NCBI RefSeq assembly: GCF_900110225.1
Contig: NZ_FOCW01000001.1
Location: 1,302,001-1,366,000 of the forward strand
Reading direction: 5' to 3'
Length of the DNA stretch: 64,000 nucleotides
DNA from: Allobrachymonas denitrificans DSM 15123
Lineage (GTDB): Bacteria > Pseudomonadota > Gammaproteobacteria > Burkholderiales > Burkholderiaceae_C
Shown here: in pieces, positions 39,182 through 48,395 of the stretch
Numbering within the stretch: position 1 is the first letter of the stretch
Layout: each line of letters starts with the position of its first letter
Program-made: the position numbers and the translations under genes
Notes under the pieces: generated by a model
Seen by the model: only the letters and a program-made list of their open reading frames with translations
Told to the model about the DNA's origin: nothing
Database searches by the model: none

Positions 39182-40284
39182 GGACAGCACAGGCCTATGT
39201 GCACCGCCAGATCTATCTGGCCGTGCTGTTCGTGACCATCGGGTTTCTCGCGCTGTTCTTCTTCTTTGATGCGATCAACGAGATTTCCTTCACCAGCCGC
39301 AATCCGGTGCTGCAGTACACCATCGTGAATGCGCTGTCCTATGTGGCCATGCTGATTCCCGGCCACATATACGAACTGCTGCCGATCGCCGTGCTGATCG
39401 GCACCATCTTCGTCATGGCCAGTATGGCGCAGAGCTCCGAATTCACCATTCTGCGCACCAGCGGCCTGAGCCCGGGACGTGCGCTGCGCAGCCTGCTGTG
39501 GATCGGCGCGCTGTTCGGGGTGCTCACCTTCGTGATCGGAGACTACGTGGCACCGCGTACGGAGAAGTTTGCCCAGAACTACAAGGCACGCTTCGAGGGC
39601 AGCATCACGTCCGGCCGCACCGGCGCCTGGATGAAGGAAAGCGTGGGTGGCAACGACCGCATCGTCAACGTGCAGCAGCTCACGCCCACGGCAGAAATGC
39701 GCAACCTGCGCATCTTCAACTTCGACGGCAACGGCGCCCTGTCGGATATCGTCAAGGCAGAAACCGGCACCTTTGGCCAAGATGGCAACTGGCATCTGCA
39801 GAAGGTGCAGCACACGGTGCTGACAGGAGCGGCCGAAGAGCAACTCCGCATCAAGCGCGAGCAGGTGCCTAGCCTGTACCTGCAAACGGAAATCTCGCAG
39901 AGCATGGTCGCCTCTGCCCTGCTGGAGGCAGACCGCATGTCGGCCGTCGAGCTCTACCAGTACGTATCCCACCTCAAGAGCAACAACCAGTCGGCACAGA
40001 ACTACGAGATCCAGTTCTGGCGCAAGGTGTTCTACCCGCTCAGCTGCCTGGTGATGGTGATCCTGGCACTGCCCTTTGCCTACCTGCACTTCCGCTCGGG
40101 CAACATCACCTCTGCGGTGTTTGGCGGCGTGGTGATCGGCATCAGCTTCTTCCTGCTCAACAACGTGTTCGGCTACATCGGCAACCTCAACGGCTGGGTG
40201 CCCTGGATTGCCGCGGCGATACCGAGCGTGATCTACACCTTCATCTCGCTGGGGGCGTTTGTCTGGCTGGTGCTCAAGCGCTAG
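39178..40284 (+). CDS. lptG: LPS export ABC transporter permease LptG
   Basis: 368 residues, same fold as LptF: YVHRQIYLAVLFVTIGFLALFFFFDAINE at the N-terminus, MASMAQSSEFTILRTSGLSP coupling segment that contacts LptB, a periplasmic domain, and FWRKVFYPLSCLVMVILALPFAY near the C-terminus. Starts inside the lptF stop (ATGA), so the pair is cotranslated. Adjacent divergent pepA is the same arrangement as in E. coli. Confidence 0.95.
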   Translation: MRTAQAYVHRQIYLAVLFVTIGFLALFFFFDAINEISFTSRNPVLQYTIVNALSYVAMLIPGHIYELLPIAVLIGTIFVMASMAQSSEFTILRTSGLSPGRALRSLLWIGALFGVLTFVIGDYVAPRTEKFAQNYKARFEGSITSGRTGAWMKESVGGNDRIVNVQQLTPTAEMRNLRIFNFDGNGALSDIVKAETGTFGQDGNWHLQKVQHTVLTGAAEEQLRIKREQVPSLYLQTEISQSMVASALLEADRMSAVELYQYVSHLKSNNQSAQNYEIQFWRKVFYPLSCLVMVILALPFAYLHFRSGNITSAVFGGVVIGISFFLLNNVFGYIGNLNGWVPWIAAAIPSVIYTFISLGAFVWLVLKR

Positions 40285-40365
40285 CGTGGGCTGTACCGGC
40301 TTGGTTGTAGCCAGCAGAGGCATCAGCAACCGTCGCATCAATTTATGCAGAAAATTTTGAACAGC

Positions 40366-40395
40366 TTGAAAATCACCAAAATGTAGCGCTATAAT
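40366..40395 (+). promoter_or_regulatory. Sigma-70 promoter of tRNA-Pro(CGG)
   Basis: TTGAAA (40366-40371) and TATAAT (40390-40395) with an 18-bp spacer; transcription would start near 40402, a few bases before the tRNA. Confidence 0.8.
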
Positions 40396-40404
40396 CAAGG
40401 GCTT

Positions 40405-40481
40405 CGGAGTATGGCGCAGCCTGGTAGCGCGTCTCGTTCGGGACGAGAAGGTCGAAGGTTCGAATCCTTTTACTCCGACCA
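40405..40481 (+). tRNA. tRNA-Pro (CGG)
   Basis: 77 nt with encoded CCA. Acceptor CGGAGTA/TACTCCG, discriminator A, anticodon stem TCTCG/CGAGA with loop TTCGGGA (anticodon CGG), T-loop TTCGAAT. A strong promoter precedes and a terminator follows. Confidence 0.96.
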
Positions 40482-40490
40482 CATTGAAAA

Positions 40491-40521
40491 GGGTTGCAGC
40501 ATCCGTGCTGCAACCCTTTTT
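40491..40521 (+). terminator. Rho-independent terminator after tRNA-Pro
   Basis: Perfect 11-bp stem GGGTTGCAGCA/TGCTGCAACCC with a TCCG loop and five T residues, ten bases after the tRNA. Confidence 0.93.
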
Positions 40522-40636
40522 CTATTCTGCATCGCTGCAACAACGGCTTCAACATGCAGGACGGGAATAACTAGAGTTCTCTTTATATAATATCGCCCAT
40601 AACGACCACCGCCGGTCTTTTTCCTCTCCGGGCATC

Positions 40637-41578
40637 ATGAACCTCCATCAATTCCGCTTCGTCCAGGAGGCGGTTCGCCGCAACCTCAACCTCACCGAAA
40701 CCGCCAAGGCGCTTTTCACCTCGCAGCCGGGCGTCTCCAAGGCCATCATCGAGCTCGAGGAAGAGCTGGGCGTGGACATCTTCGCGCGCCATGGCAAGCG
40801 CCTCAAGCACGTGACCGAGCCGGGCCAGCACATCCTGGCCAGCATCGAGATCATCCAGCGCGAAGTGGCCAATCTCAAGCGCATCGGGGAACAGTTCAGC
40901 ACGCAGGACAGCGGTCGCCTGAGCATCGCCGCCACCCATACGCAGGCGCGCTACGTGTTGCCGCTGCGCGTCGCCCAGCTGCGCCAGCGCTATCCCAAGG
41001 TGCAGGTCAGCCTGCACCAGGGCACGCCGGATCAGGTCGCGCGCATGCTGCAGGAAGAATCTGCCGAAATCGGCATCGCCACCGAATCGCTGGCCGACTA
41101 TCCCGATCTGGTCACCCTGCCCTGCTATGACTGGCAGCACGTGCTGGTTGTGCCCGAGAACCATGTGCTGGCGCAGGAAGAGCGCATCACGCTGGAGCTG
41201 CTGGCCCAACAGCCGCTGATCACCTACCACCCCTCGTTCACCGGCCGCACCCGCATCGACCAGGCCTTTGCCCAGCGCCGCCTCACGCCGGACATCGTGC
41301 TCGAAGCCATCGATTCCGACGTCATCAGCACCTACGTGATGCATGGCTTGGGTGTGGGTATCGTGGCGGAAATGGTGATGACCCATGATCCCAAGCCGGG
41401 ACTGGTGTACCGCCCGCTCGGTCATCTGTTCGGCAGCAACGTCACGCGCGTGGCCTTCAAGCGCGGGGTCTATCTGCGCAACTACGTGTACGAGTTTGCC
41501 GAGTACCTGAGCGACCGCCTGCCGCGCCAGCTCGTCATGAAGGCCATGACCGGCCAGTTTGACGACTACGAGCTGTAA
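40637..41578 (+). CDS. cysB: LysR-family transcriptional regulator CysB
   Basis: 313 residues. The N-terminal winged helix-turn-helix reads MNLHQFRFVQEAVRRNLNLTETAKALFTSQPGVSKAIIELEEELG, the CysB/Cbl form. The effector domain follows (THTQARYVLPLRVAQLRQRYP; VPENHVLAQEERITLELLAQQPLITYHPSFTGR), including the Thr/Gln residues that bind sulfate or acetylserine in CysB. It activates sulfur-assimilation genes when sulfur is limiting. An extended TATATAATAT at 40585-40593 may be its -10. An aminotransferase gene follows 59 bases later. Confidence 0.93.
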   Translation: MNLHQFRFVQEAVRRNLNLTETAKALFTSQPGVSKAIIELEEELGVDIFARHGKRLKHVTEPGQHILASIEIIQREVANLKRIGEQFSTQDSGRLSIAATHTQARYVLPLRVAQLRQRYPKVQVSLHQGTPDQVARMLQEESAEIGIATESLADYPDLVTLPCYDWQHVLVVPENHVLAQEERITLELLAQQPLITYHPSFTGRTRIDQAFAQRRLTPDIVLEAIDSDVISTYVMHGLGVGIVAEMVMTHDPKPGLVYRPLGHLFGSNVTRVAFKRGVYLRNYVYEFAEYLSDRLPRQLVMKAMTGQFDDYEL

Positions 41579-41637
41579 GCACCCCGCACCGCCTTGCCGC
41601 CCGCCGCCGGAACCGCCGGCCGGGCTTCGGAGATTTC

Positions 41638-42813
41638 ATGAGCGATACCCTGCACACCCCTGCCGTTTCCTCACGCCTGCCTGCCGTCGGCACCACGATT
41701 TTTTCCGTCATGTCCGCGCTGGCCCAGCAGCATGAAGCGGTGAACCTTGGACAGGGCTTTCCGGATTTTCCGTGCGATCCCAAGCTGATTGACGCCGTGC
41801 ACCGGGCCATGCTCGCGGGCCACAACCAGTATCCGCCCATGCCCGGCGTGCCGGCGCTGCGACAGGCAATTGCAGCCAAGATCCAATGCCTGTACGGCCA
41901 GGCCTTTGACGCCGATGCGAGCATCACCGTGACAGCCGGCGCGACACAGGCACTGCTCACCTGCCTGCTCGCCGTGGTGCAGCCAGGGGACGAAGTGATC
42001 GTGCTGGAGCCCTGCTACGACAGCTACCTGCCCGGCATCGCCATGGCCGGCGGCATCCCGGTGCGTGTTCCCCTCACTCCGGGCAGCTTCCGGCCCGATT
42101 TTGACCGTATTGCCGCCGCGCTGACCCCGCGCACGCGCGCCATCCTGATCAACACTCCGCACAATCCGTCGGGAACGGTGTGGAGCGAGGAGGACATGCT
42201 GCGCCTGCAGCACCTGCTGGACGGGACGGACGTGATCGTCATCAGCGACGAGGTGTACGAGCACATGGTGTTTGATGGCGCGCCGCATTGCAGCGTGACA
42301 CGCTACCCGGCTCTGGCCGCCCGCAGCATGATCGTGAGCAGCTTCGGCAAGACCTACCATGTGACGGGCTGGAAGGTCGGCTATGTGGCGGCACCGCCGG
42401 CGCTGACGGCCGAGTTCCGCAAGATCCACCAATTCAACGTGTTCACCGTGAACACGCCGATGCAGCACGGGCTGGCCGACTACATGCGCGATCCCCAGCC
42501 CTATCTGCAATTGCCGGTCTTCTACCAGCGCAAGCGCGATCTGTTTGCCGAAGGGCTACGTTCCACACGTCTGCAGCTGCTGCCATGCACCGGCACCTAC
42601 TTCCAGTGCGTGCGCTACGGCGATCTTTCGGTGCCCGAGCGGGATCTTTCCGAAGGGGAATTCTGCCAATGGCTGACGCGTGAAGTGGGGGTGGCGGCAA
42701 TTCCGCTCTCTGCCTTCTATGCAGACGGCTTCGAGCAGAAGATCATCCGCTTCTGTTTTGCCAAGCGTGACGAAACGCTGGCGCTCGCACTGGAGCGCCT
42801 GGCACGCCTGTGA
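41638..42813 (+). CDS. PLP-dependent aminotransferase (methionine aminotransferase/YbdL-like)
   Basis: 391 residues, fold-type I, class I/II aminotransferase. AVNLGQGFPDFPCDPKLIDAVHRA opens it; NTPHNPSGTVW, SDEVYEHMVF and SSFGKTYHVTGWKVGY carry the PLP contacts and the Schiff-base lysine; IIRFCFAKRDETL has the carboxylate-binding Arg. This set is closest to the kynurenine/methionine aminotransferase branch (YbdL). Its place after cysB fits a role in methionine or sulfur amino-acid metabolism, which is inference. Confidence 0.88.
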   Translation: MSDTLHTPAVSSRLPAVGTTIFSVMSALAQQHEAVNLGQGFPDFPCDPKLIDAVHRAMLAGHNQYPPMPGVPALRQAIAAKIQCLYGQAFDADASITVTAGATQALLTCLLAVVQPGDEVIVLEPCYDSYLPGIAMAGGIPVRVPLTPGSFRPDFDRIAAALTPRTRAILINTPHNPSGTVWSEEDMLRLQHLLDGTDVIVISDEVYEHMVFDGAPHCSVTRYPALAARSMIVSSFGKTYHVTGWKVGYVAAPPALTAEFRKIHQFNVFTVNTPMQHGLADYMRDPQPYLQLPVFYQRKRDLFAEGLRSTRLQLLPCTGTYFQCVRYGDLSVPERDLSEGEFCQWLTREVGVAAIPLSAFYADGFEQKIIRFCFAKRDETLALALERLARL

Positions 42814-42818
42814 AGGTC

Positions 42819-42841
42819 TAGCCCCCGCAATAAGGGGGCTA
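42819..42841. terminator. Hairpin between convergent genes, possible bidirectional terminator
   Basis: Perfect 8-bp inverted repeat TAGCCCCC/GGGGGCTA with a GCAATAA loop, lying between two convergent stop codons. No T-run on either strand, so intrinsic termination is uncertain. Confidence 0.5.
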
Positions 42842-42844
42842 CGC

Positions 42845-43207
42845 TTACTTGCTGGCCGCAGCTTCCTGGGCGCGCTTGGCGGCAGCTTCAGCTTTCTGCA
42901 GTGCGGTGTTGGCAGCGGCCTTGCCTTCGGCCGCAGCTTCCTGCATGGCTGCCTTGCCGTCCGCTGCGGCATCCTTCATGGTGCTCTTGGCGCGCTCGGC
43001 GGCGGCTGCAGCCTTTTCGGCAGCGGCAGACGCCGCAGTGGCAGCCGCCTTGCCAGCCATCTCGGCCGCAGAAGCCGCCTGATCAACGGCAGCGTTAGCC
43101 TGCGCTGCTGCGCGCTCATCCTTGGTCGTCTCTTCCTTCTTGCCACAGGCAGCCACGGACATGGCGGCAACCAGGGATGCAACAAGCAGGGTGCGTTGGA
43201 ATTTCAT
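42845..43207 (-). CDS. Alanine-rich helical lipoprotein
   Basis: 120 residues. Signal peptide with lipobox SVAAC, then a charged GKKEETTKDE patch and an almost uninterrupted Ala/Lys/Glu helix (AAAEKAAAAAERAKSTMK and similar) to the end. This is the composition of a long rod-like or coiled-coil surface or periplasmic lipoprotein; no catalytic domain is present. Its start MKFQRTLLVASLVAAMS and Ala-rich body resemble the N-terminal part of the cytochrome lipoprotein encoded just upstream. Function unknown. Confidence 0.7.
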   Translation of the reverse strand: MKFQRTLLVASLVAAMSVAACGKKEETTKDERAAAQANAAVDQAASAAEMAGKAAATAASAAAEKAAAAAERAKSTMKDAAADGKAAMQEAAAEGKAAANTALQKAEAAAKRAQEAAASK

Positions 43208-43348
43208 GGGGTTCCTCGAGATGTGGCTGATTGGGTAAAGACTGACAGTTTCATGACGACACCGTCATGTGCGACTGTAGCGGATTCCCCTGCTTACGTG
43301 CAAGTCCACCTGCAACACGATGCAAACGGCAGACAACACAGAACCCCG

Positions 43349-43378
43349 AAAAAGCAAAAGGCCGCCCGAAGGCGGCCT
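43349..43378 (-). terminator. Rho-independent terminator of the cytochrome c gene
   Basis: On the minus strand an 8-bp stem AGGCCGCC/GGCGGCCT with a TTCG tetraloop is followed by TTTGCTTTTTC. It lies 22 bases after the stop. Confidence 0.9.
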
Positions 43379-43399
43379 CCTGTCGAATCCCGGAGGGGA

Positions 43400-43972
43400 T
43401 TACTTGGCGTGGCTGACCATGTACATCACGGCAGCTTTCACGTCCTCGTCAGGAGCGGTGGAGCCACCCTTGGGAGGCATCACGCCCTTCTGGCCAGTGA
43501 AGCCCTCGATGGAGTGCTTGAACAGGGTTTCTTCGCCTTGAGCGATACGGGGAGCCCAGTCAGCCTTGTCATCCAGCTTGGGAGCACCGGCAACGCCAGC
43601 AGCGTGGCAAGCCTGGCAGGTGGACTTGTACAGGGCTTCGCCCTTGGCCAGGTCGAGGCCGGCGGCGGCGCCAGCGGCGGCACCGGTCACGGCAGCAGAA
43701 GCAGCGCCGGCAGCGGCAGATGCAGCGTCCACAGCGGAAGCAGCAGCAGCGGCCGTGGCAGCAGCAGCGTTGTCGACGGCGGAAGCAGCGCTGTCAACGG
43801 CTGCGGAAGCAGCGGTCACGGCAGCGGAACCGGCCATTTCGACGGAAGAAGCGGCCATGTCGGCAGCGGAAGCTGCCTGGCTGGCGGCAGCGGAGTCTTC
43901 CTTCTGGCCGCAGGCAGTGAGGGCTGCAGCAGCAGCGATGGTCAGGGCGAGCAGAGAGCGTTGAACGTTCAT
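43400..43972 (-). CDS. Membrane-anchored cytochrome c5-type lipoprotein
   Basis: 190 residues. Lipobox LTAC, a low-complexity Ala/Ser/Val/Asp linker of about 85 residues, then a c5-like heme domain: LYKSTCQACHAAGVAGAPKLDDKADWAPRI with the CxxCH heme site, and MPPKGGSTAPDEDVKAAVMYM with the axial Met. The typical c5 Cys pair after PKGG is missing (STAP instead of a CxxC-like DCSD). It would shuttle electrons in the periplasm while tethered by the linker. Start ATG 43972 (MNVQRSLLAL) is chosen for the signal peptide. Confidence 0.88.
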   Translation of the reverse strand: MNVQRSLLALTIAAAAALTACGQKEDSAAASQAASAADMAASSVEMAGSAAVTAASAAVDSAASAVDNAAAATAAAAASAVDAASAAAGAASAAVTGAAAGAAAGLDLAKGEALYKSTCQACHAAGVAGAPKLDDKADWAPRIAQGEETLFKHSIEGFTGQKGVMPPKGGSTAPDEDVKAAVMYMVSHAK

Positions 43973-44163
43973 GATTTGTTCCTTCGGTTCATTGGAAAAG
44001 TCAGAGTCAGGCACTTTCCGGTAACTTCTGTGGCAAAGCGCTGCCGACGGGTGCCACTGTAACGGCCCCTGCCCTCATTGTGTGTCAGACAACTGCCACT
44101 TGTGAGGTTATTGTCAGGAAACTTGTTACACGGTGCCGGATAACAACGGTCTCTTGATTCCGC

Positions 44164-47100
44164 TCAATACACCAGTTGCTGCCAGGCCTTCTCGAGTCGT
44201 TTTACGCTGACAGGTTGCGGCGTACGCAACTCCTGGGCAAAGAAGCTCACCCGCAGTTCCTCCAGCAGCCAGCGGAATTCCTGCATGCGGACGTCCAGCT
44301 GCCCCTTGCGCTCTGCCACCAGTCGCCAGTAGCGCTGTTCCAGTGGCTTGTGCTCCGCCATTTTCTGGGCATCTCGGGCAGGATCGGCGCGCAGCTTGTC
44401 CAGACGCAGGGTGATGGCCTTGAGGTAACGCGGCAGATGCTGCAGCTGCGGCCAGGGCGTTTCGGCCAGAAAGCGTTTGCCGCACAGGCGCTGCAGCTGC
44501 TGCGTGGCATCGGCCACCGCGTCGGGCTGTATCTTCGTATCCTTGATCTTGCGGCTGGCCACGGCAAATTCGGTCAGCACCACACCCGCCTGACGGGCCA
44601 CTTCCTGCGCAATCAGGCTCAGGCGGCCGCGGCCTTCGTCCACCCGTTTGGCAAAGGCCTCGGCATCGGTCGGCAGCGAATCACCCAGAAAAGCCCGGTC
44701 CATGGCCACGTCCAGGATCTGCTGGCGCAATTCCTCCGCAGTGCCCAGCGGCATGTACGCCGCTGCCATCTTCTGGAAGTCCGGCAGGTTTTTTTCCAGA
44801 TACTTGAGCGCATCCTTCACCTGCAGGGCAAACAGCCGGCGCAGGCCAGAGCGGTGACGCGCTGCTGCCACTTCCGGTTCGTCGAACACCTCGATGCTGA
44901 CGGCATTGCCCTGGTCGATCAGGGCAGGAAAGCCGATCAACGTCTGGCGGCCACGGCGCATCTCCATGATCTCCGGCAGTTCGCCGAAGGACCAACTGGT
45001 GTAGCGCTGGTCTTCCGGCAGCTCCGTGGCCTTGGAGGCGCCTGCTCCCTGTCTGGCAGGCTTGTCTGCCTGTGCCCGGTTGGAATGGAGCTTTTCGTCG
45101 CCTTTTCGCGCCCCGGCTCCGGCGTGCGGATTCGCTCCACCTGTCTGCTGTGCATCGGGTGGGGCACTGCGCAGATCCTGCCGCAACACGGCCAGTGCCT
45201 GGAAGGCTCCGCGCGCCTGGCTGCCCAGTTCGGCCTTGAGTGCGCCCAGGTTGCGCCCCATGCCGAGCTGGCGGCCATGCTCGTCCGTCACACGCAGGTT
45301 CATGAACAGATGCGCAGGCAGCATGTCCAGCTTGAAATCATTGCGCTTCACGTCCAGGCTGGTCTGGTCGCGCACGGCCTTGAGCAGCGCATCCGTCAGG
45401 CTGCCCTTGGCAAAGCCCGGATCCTGCTGCAGCTGGGCCGCCAGACGCGTGGCACTTTCCGGCAGCGGCACAAAGCGGCTGCGCGGGCGTTGCGGCAGGC
45501 TCTTGAGCAGGGCCTGGATCTTGTCCTTGAGCATGCCGGGCACCAGCCATTCGGCGCGGTCTTCGCTCACCTGGTTCAGTGCGAACAGCGGCACTTCGAC
45601 TGTCACGCCGTCACGCGCATCGCCGGGCTGGTGCAGATACGTCGCGCGACAATCCACACCGCCCAGGCGGATGGTGCGCGGGAACAGGTCGGTCGTGATG
45701 CCGGCCGCTTCGTGCCGCATCAGTTCTTCCCGGCTGATCTGCAGCAGCCTGGGCTGACTCTTGCTGGCGCTGCGGAACCATTTTTCCAGCTGGTGCGCAT
45801 TGGTGACATCAGCCGGAATCTGCGCATCGTAGAAGGCGTAGATCAGCTCGTCATCCACCAGCACGTCCTGCCGGCGCGACTTGTGCTCCAGCTCCTCAAC
45901 CTGCCGCACCATCTTGCGGTTGGCGGCCAGAAAAGGCAGCGACGATTCCCAATCGTCGCCCACCAGCGCCTGACGAATGAAGATCTCGCGCGCGCTGACC
46001 GGATCAATACGGTCGTAATCCACGCGGCGGTTGTTGTAGACCACGATGCCGTAGAGCGTGGCGCGTTCCAGCGCCACCACCTTGCCGGCCTTCTTCTCCC
46101 AGTGCGGATCCAGCAGCTGCTTGCGCAGCAGGTGACCACCCACCTCTTCCAGCCATTGCGGCTCGATATTGGCAATGCCGCGGCCGAACAGGCGCGTGGT
46201 CTCCACCAGCTCCGCGCAGGCAATCCAGCGCCCGGGCTTCTTGCGCAGGTGCGCGCCCGGATGGCGCCAGAACTTGATGCCGCGCGCGCCCAGATACCAG
46301 TCTTCGTCCTCGCTCTTGACACCGACGTTGCCCAGCAGGCCCGCCAGCATGCTCTGGTGCAGCTGGGCGTAGCTGGCTGGCGCCACATTGTGCTTCCAGC
46401 CCTGCTCGCCCGCCACCGTCAGCAACTGGCTGTGGATGTCGCGCCATTCGCGCACGCGGCGCACGTTGATGAAGTTCTGGCGCAGCAGGGATTCGTACTG
46501 GCGATTGCTGAGCTTGTGGGTTGGTGCGGTGCCGGAAGCGCTTACGGCGTTGGCAGGCTGCAAACGGGCTGCCTGCGCCTGCGGGCCCTTGCCTGTGCCC
46601 GCCTGGCCCCGAGGCCCCTTGCCTGCTGGTTCCGGCTGATTCGCCGAAGCCTCTTGCGGAGCCGCCACCAGACGCTGCGCCACCGGCAGCACCGCCAGCG
46701 AAGCGCACTTGCGCGACTGCGCTGCCTGTTGCGCACGCGCCGACGGCAGTGATGGTGTTCCACCCCGCGCCTCATGCAGCCATTGCCACAGCTTCAGCGT
46801 GCTGACAAACTCGCTTTTCTCGTCATCGAACTTGGCCTGCACCTGATCGGCCTGGGCCTGCTGTTCCAGCGGACGGTCGCGCACGTCCTGCACGCTCAGC
46901 GCGGAAGCGATCACCAGCGCCTCGTCCAGCGCACCACGGGCATTCGCTTCCAGCAGAATGCGGCCGATGCGGGGGTCCAGCGGCAGACGCGACAGCGCCC
47001 GACCCACATCAGTCAACTGATTCGCCCCGTCCACCGCTCCCAGTTCGTTGAGCAACTGGTAGCCATCGGCAATCGCCTTGGGACGCGGCGCTTCCAGGAA

Positions 47101-48300
47101 CGGAAAGCGCTCCACTTCGCCCAGATGCAGCGACTGCATGCGCAGAATCACTCCCGCCAGCGAGGAACGCAGGATCTCGGGATCGGTAAAGCGCGGCCGG
47201 CTGTTGAAATCCTTCTCGTCATACAGGCGGATGCAGATGCCGTTGGCGACGCGGCCGCAGCGGCCTGCACGCTGGTTAGCCGCCGCCTGGCTGACCGGCT
47301 CCACCAGCAGCTGCTCCACCTTGTTGCGGTAGCTGTAGCGTTTTACACGCGCCGTACCGGCATCGATCACGTAGCGGATGCCAGGCACCGTGAGCGAGGT
47401 TTCTGCCACGTTGGTGGCCAGCACGATGCGGCGGCCACCGTGGCTGTCGAACACCCGGTCCTGTTCGGCCTGGCTCAGGCGGGCAAACAGCGGCAACACC
47501 TCGGTGTTGCGCAGCACCGGGCTGTGGCTCAGGTGCTTGCGCAAATGGTCGGCCGCCTCGCGGATTTCGCGCTCGCCAGGCAGGAAAACCAGAATGTCGC
47601 CGCTCTCCGCCGGCAAACGCCAGAGCTCATCCACCGCATCGGCAATGGCGGTGTTCAAGTCCGTGTCCTTGCTCTCCTCGAACGGACGGTAACGCACCTC
47701 CACCGGATACAGCCGCCCCGACACCATCAGCACCGGCGCCGGCCCCTTGCGCGAGGCAAAATGCCGGGCAAAACGGTCGGCATCAATGGTGGCCGATGTG
47801 ACGATGACCTTCAGGTCGGGGCGCCGCGGCAGGATCTCCTTGAGGTAGCCAAGCAGGAAGTCGATGTTCAGGCTGCGTTCGTGTGCCTCGTCGATGATCA
47901 ACGTGTCATACGCATGGAGCAGCGGATCGCTCTGCGTTTCGGCCAGCAGGATGCCGTCCGTCATCAGCTTGACGGACGCGCCCTTGTGCAGGCGATCCTG
48001 GAAGCGCACCTTGTAGCCCACGACTTCGCCCAGCGGCGTCTTGAGTTCTTCGGCAATGCGCCTGGCCACGCTGCTGGCAGCGATCCGGCGCGGCTGGGTA
48101 TGGCCGATCAGGCGTGGCTTGTCGCCAGCGCGCGCGTGCATGGCGCCACGGCCCAGCGCCAGCGCAATCTTGGGCAACTGCGTGGTCTTGCCCGAGCCGG
48201 TCTCGCCGCAGACGATGACCACCTGGTGCCCGCGCACCGCCGCCATGATCTCATCGCGCCGGGAAGATACCGGCAGGTTTTCAGGGAACTCGATCAGCAA
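44164..48300 (-). CDS. hrpA: ATP-dependent RNA helicase HrpA
   Basis: DEAH-box helicase of about 1378 residues. Motif I GETGSGKTT near residue 30, motif II DEAH (LIIDEAHERSLNIDFLLGYL), motif III TSATI, motif VI QRAGRCGR, followed by HA2, OB and the long HrpA-specific C-terminal domain. It rescues stalled or colliding ribosomes in E. coli. There is no ATG or GTG between the upstream in-frame stop and motif I: the only candidates are TTG at 48300 (preceded by AGGCAGG, giving MLIEFPENLPVSS, a normal HrpA start) and TTG at 48345. The gene also has a Gly/Gln/Pro-rich insert near residues 545-580. Confidence 0.93.
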   Translation of the reverse strand: MLIEFPENLPVSSRRDEIMAAVRGHQVVIVCGETGSGKTTQLPKIALALGRGAMHARAGDKPRLIGHTQPRRIAASSVARRIAEELKTPLGEVVGYKVRFQDRLHKGASVKLMTDGILLAETQSDPLLHAYDTLIIDEAHERSLNIDFLLGYLKEILPRRPDLKVIVTSATIDADRFARHFASRKGPAPVLMVSGRLYPVEVRYRPFEESKDTDLNTAIADAVDELWRLPAESGDILVFLPGEREIREAADHLRKHLSHSPVLRNTEVLPLFARLSQAEQDRVFDSHGGRRIVLATNVAETSLTVPGIRYVIDAGTARVKRYSYRNKVEQLLVEPVSQAAANQRAGRCGRVANGICIRLYDEKDFNSRPRFTDPEILRSSLAGVILRMQSLHLGEVERFPFLEAPRPKAIADGYQLLNELGAVDGANQLTDVGRALSRLPLDPRIGRILLEANARGALDEALVIASALSVQDVRDRPLEQQAQADQVQAKFDDEKSEFVSTLKLWQWLHEARGGTPSLPSARAQQAAQSRKCASLAVLPVAQRLVAAPQEASANQPEPAGKGPRGQAGTGKGPQAQAARLQPANAVSASGTAPTHKLSNRQYESLLRQNFINVRRVREWRDIHSQLLTVAGEQGWKHNVAPASYAQLHQSMLAGLLGNVGVKSEDEDWYLGARGIKFWRHPGAHLRKKPGRWIACAELVETTRLFGRGIANIEPQWLEEVGGHLLRKQLLDPHWEKKAGKVVALERATLYGIVVYNNRRVDYDRIDPVSAREIFIRQALVGDDWESSLPFLAANRKMVRQVEELEHKSRRQDVLVDDELIYAFYDAQIPADVTNAHQLEKWFRSASKSQPRLLQISREELMRHEAAGITTDLFPRTIRLGGVDCRATYLHQPGDARDGVTVEVPLFALNQVSEDRAEWLVPGMLKDKIQALLKSLPQRPRSRFVPLPESATRLAAQLQQDPGFAKGSLTDALLKAVRDQTSLDVKRNDFKLDMLPAHLFMNLRVTDEHGRQLGMGRNLGALKAELGSQARGAFQALAVLRQDLRSAPPDAQQTGGANPHAGAGARKGDEKLHSNRAQADKPARQGAGASKATELPEDQRYTSWSFGELPEIMEMRRGRQTLIGFPALIDQGNAVSIEVFDEPEVAAARHRSGLRRLFALQVKDALKYLEKNLPDFQKMAAAYMPLGTAEELRQQILDVAMDRAFLGDSLPTDAEAFAKRVDEGRGRLSLIAQEVARQAGVVLTEFAVASRKIKDTKIQPDAVADATQQLQRLCGKRFLAETPWPQLQHLPRYLKAITLRLDKLRADPARDAQKMAEHKPLEQRYWRLVAERKGQLDVRMQEFRWLLEELRVSFFAQELRTPQPVSVKRLEKAWQQLVY

Positions 48301-48395
48301 TGTGAAGCCTGCCTGGCAGCCACAGGCCCACCAGCAAATAGACAAAAATGTAATTATCCCTGATCACGCCCCCGGTACAGGAACGCATCCGGAAA

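Noticed and set aside
43640-43890. Dense short GC-rich repeats that look like a tandem array
   Set aside because: They encode the Ala/Ser linker of the cytochrome lipoprotein (GCx/GCA codons); not a CRISPR or satellite.
44176-46752. 858-codon plus-strand frame opposite hrpA
   Set aside because: Antisense to conserved HrpA sequence; no recognisable protein.
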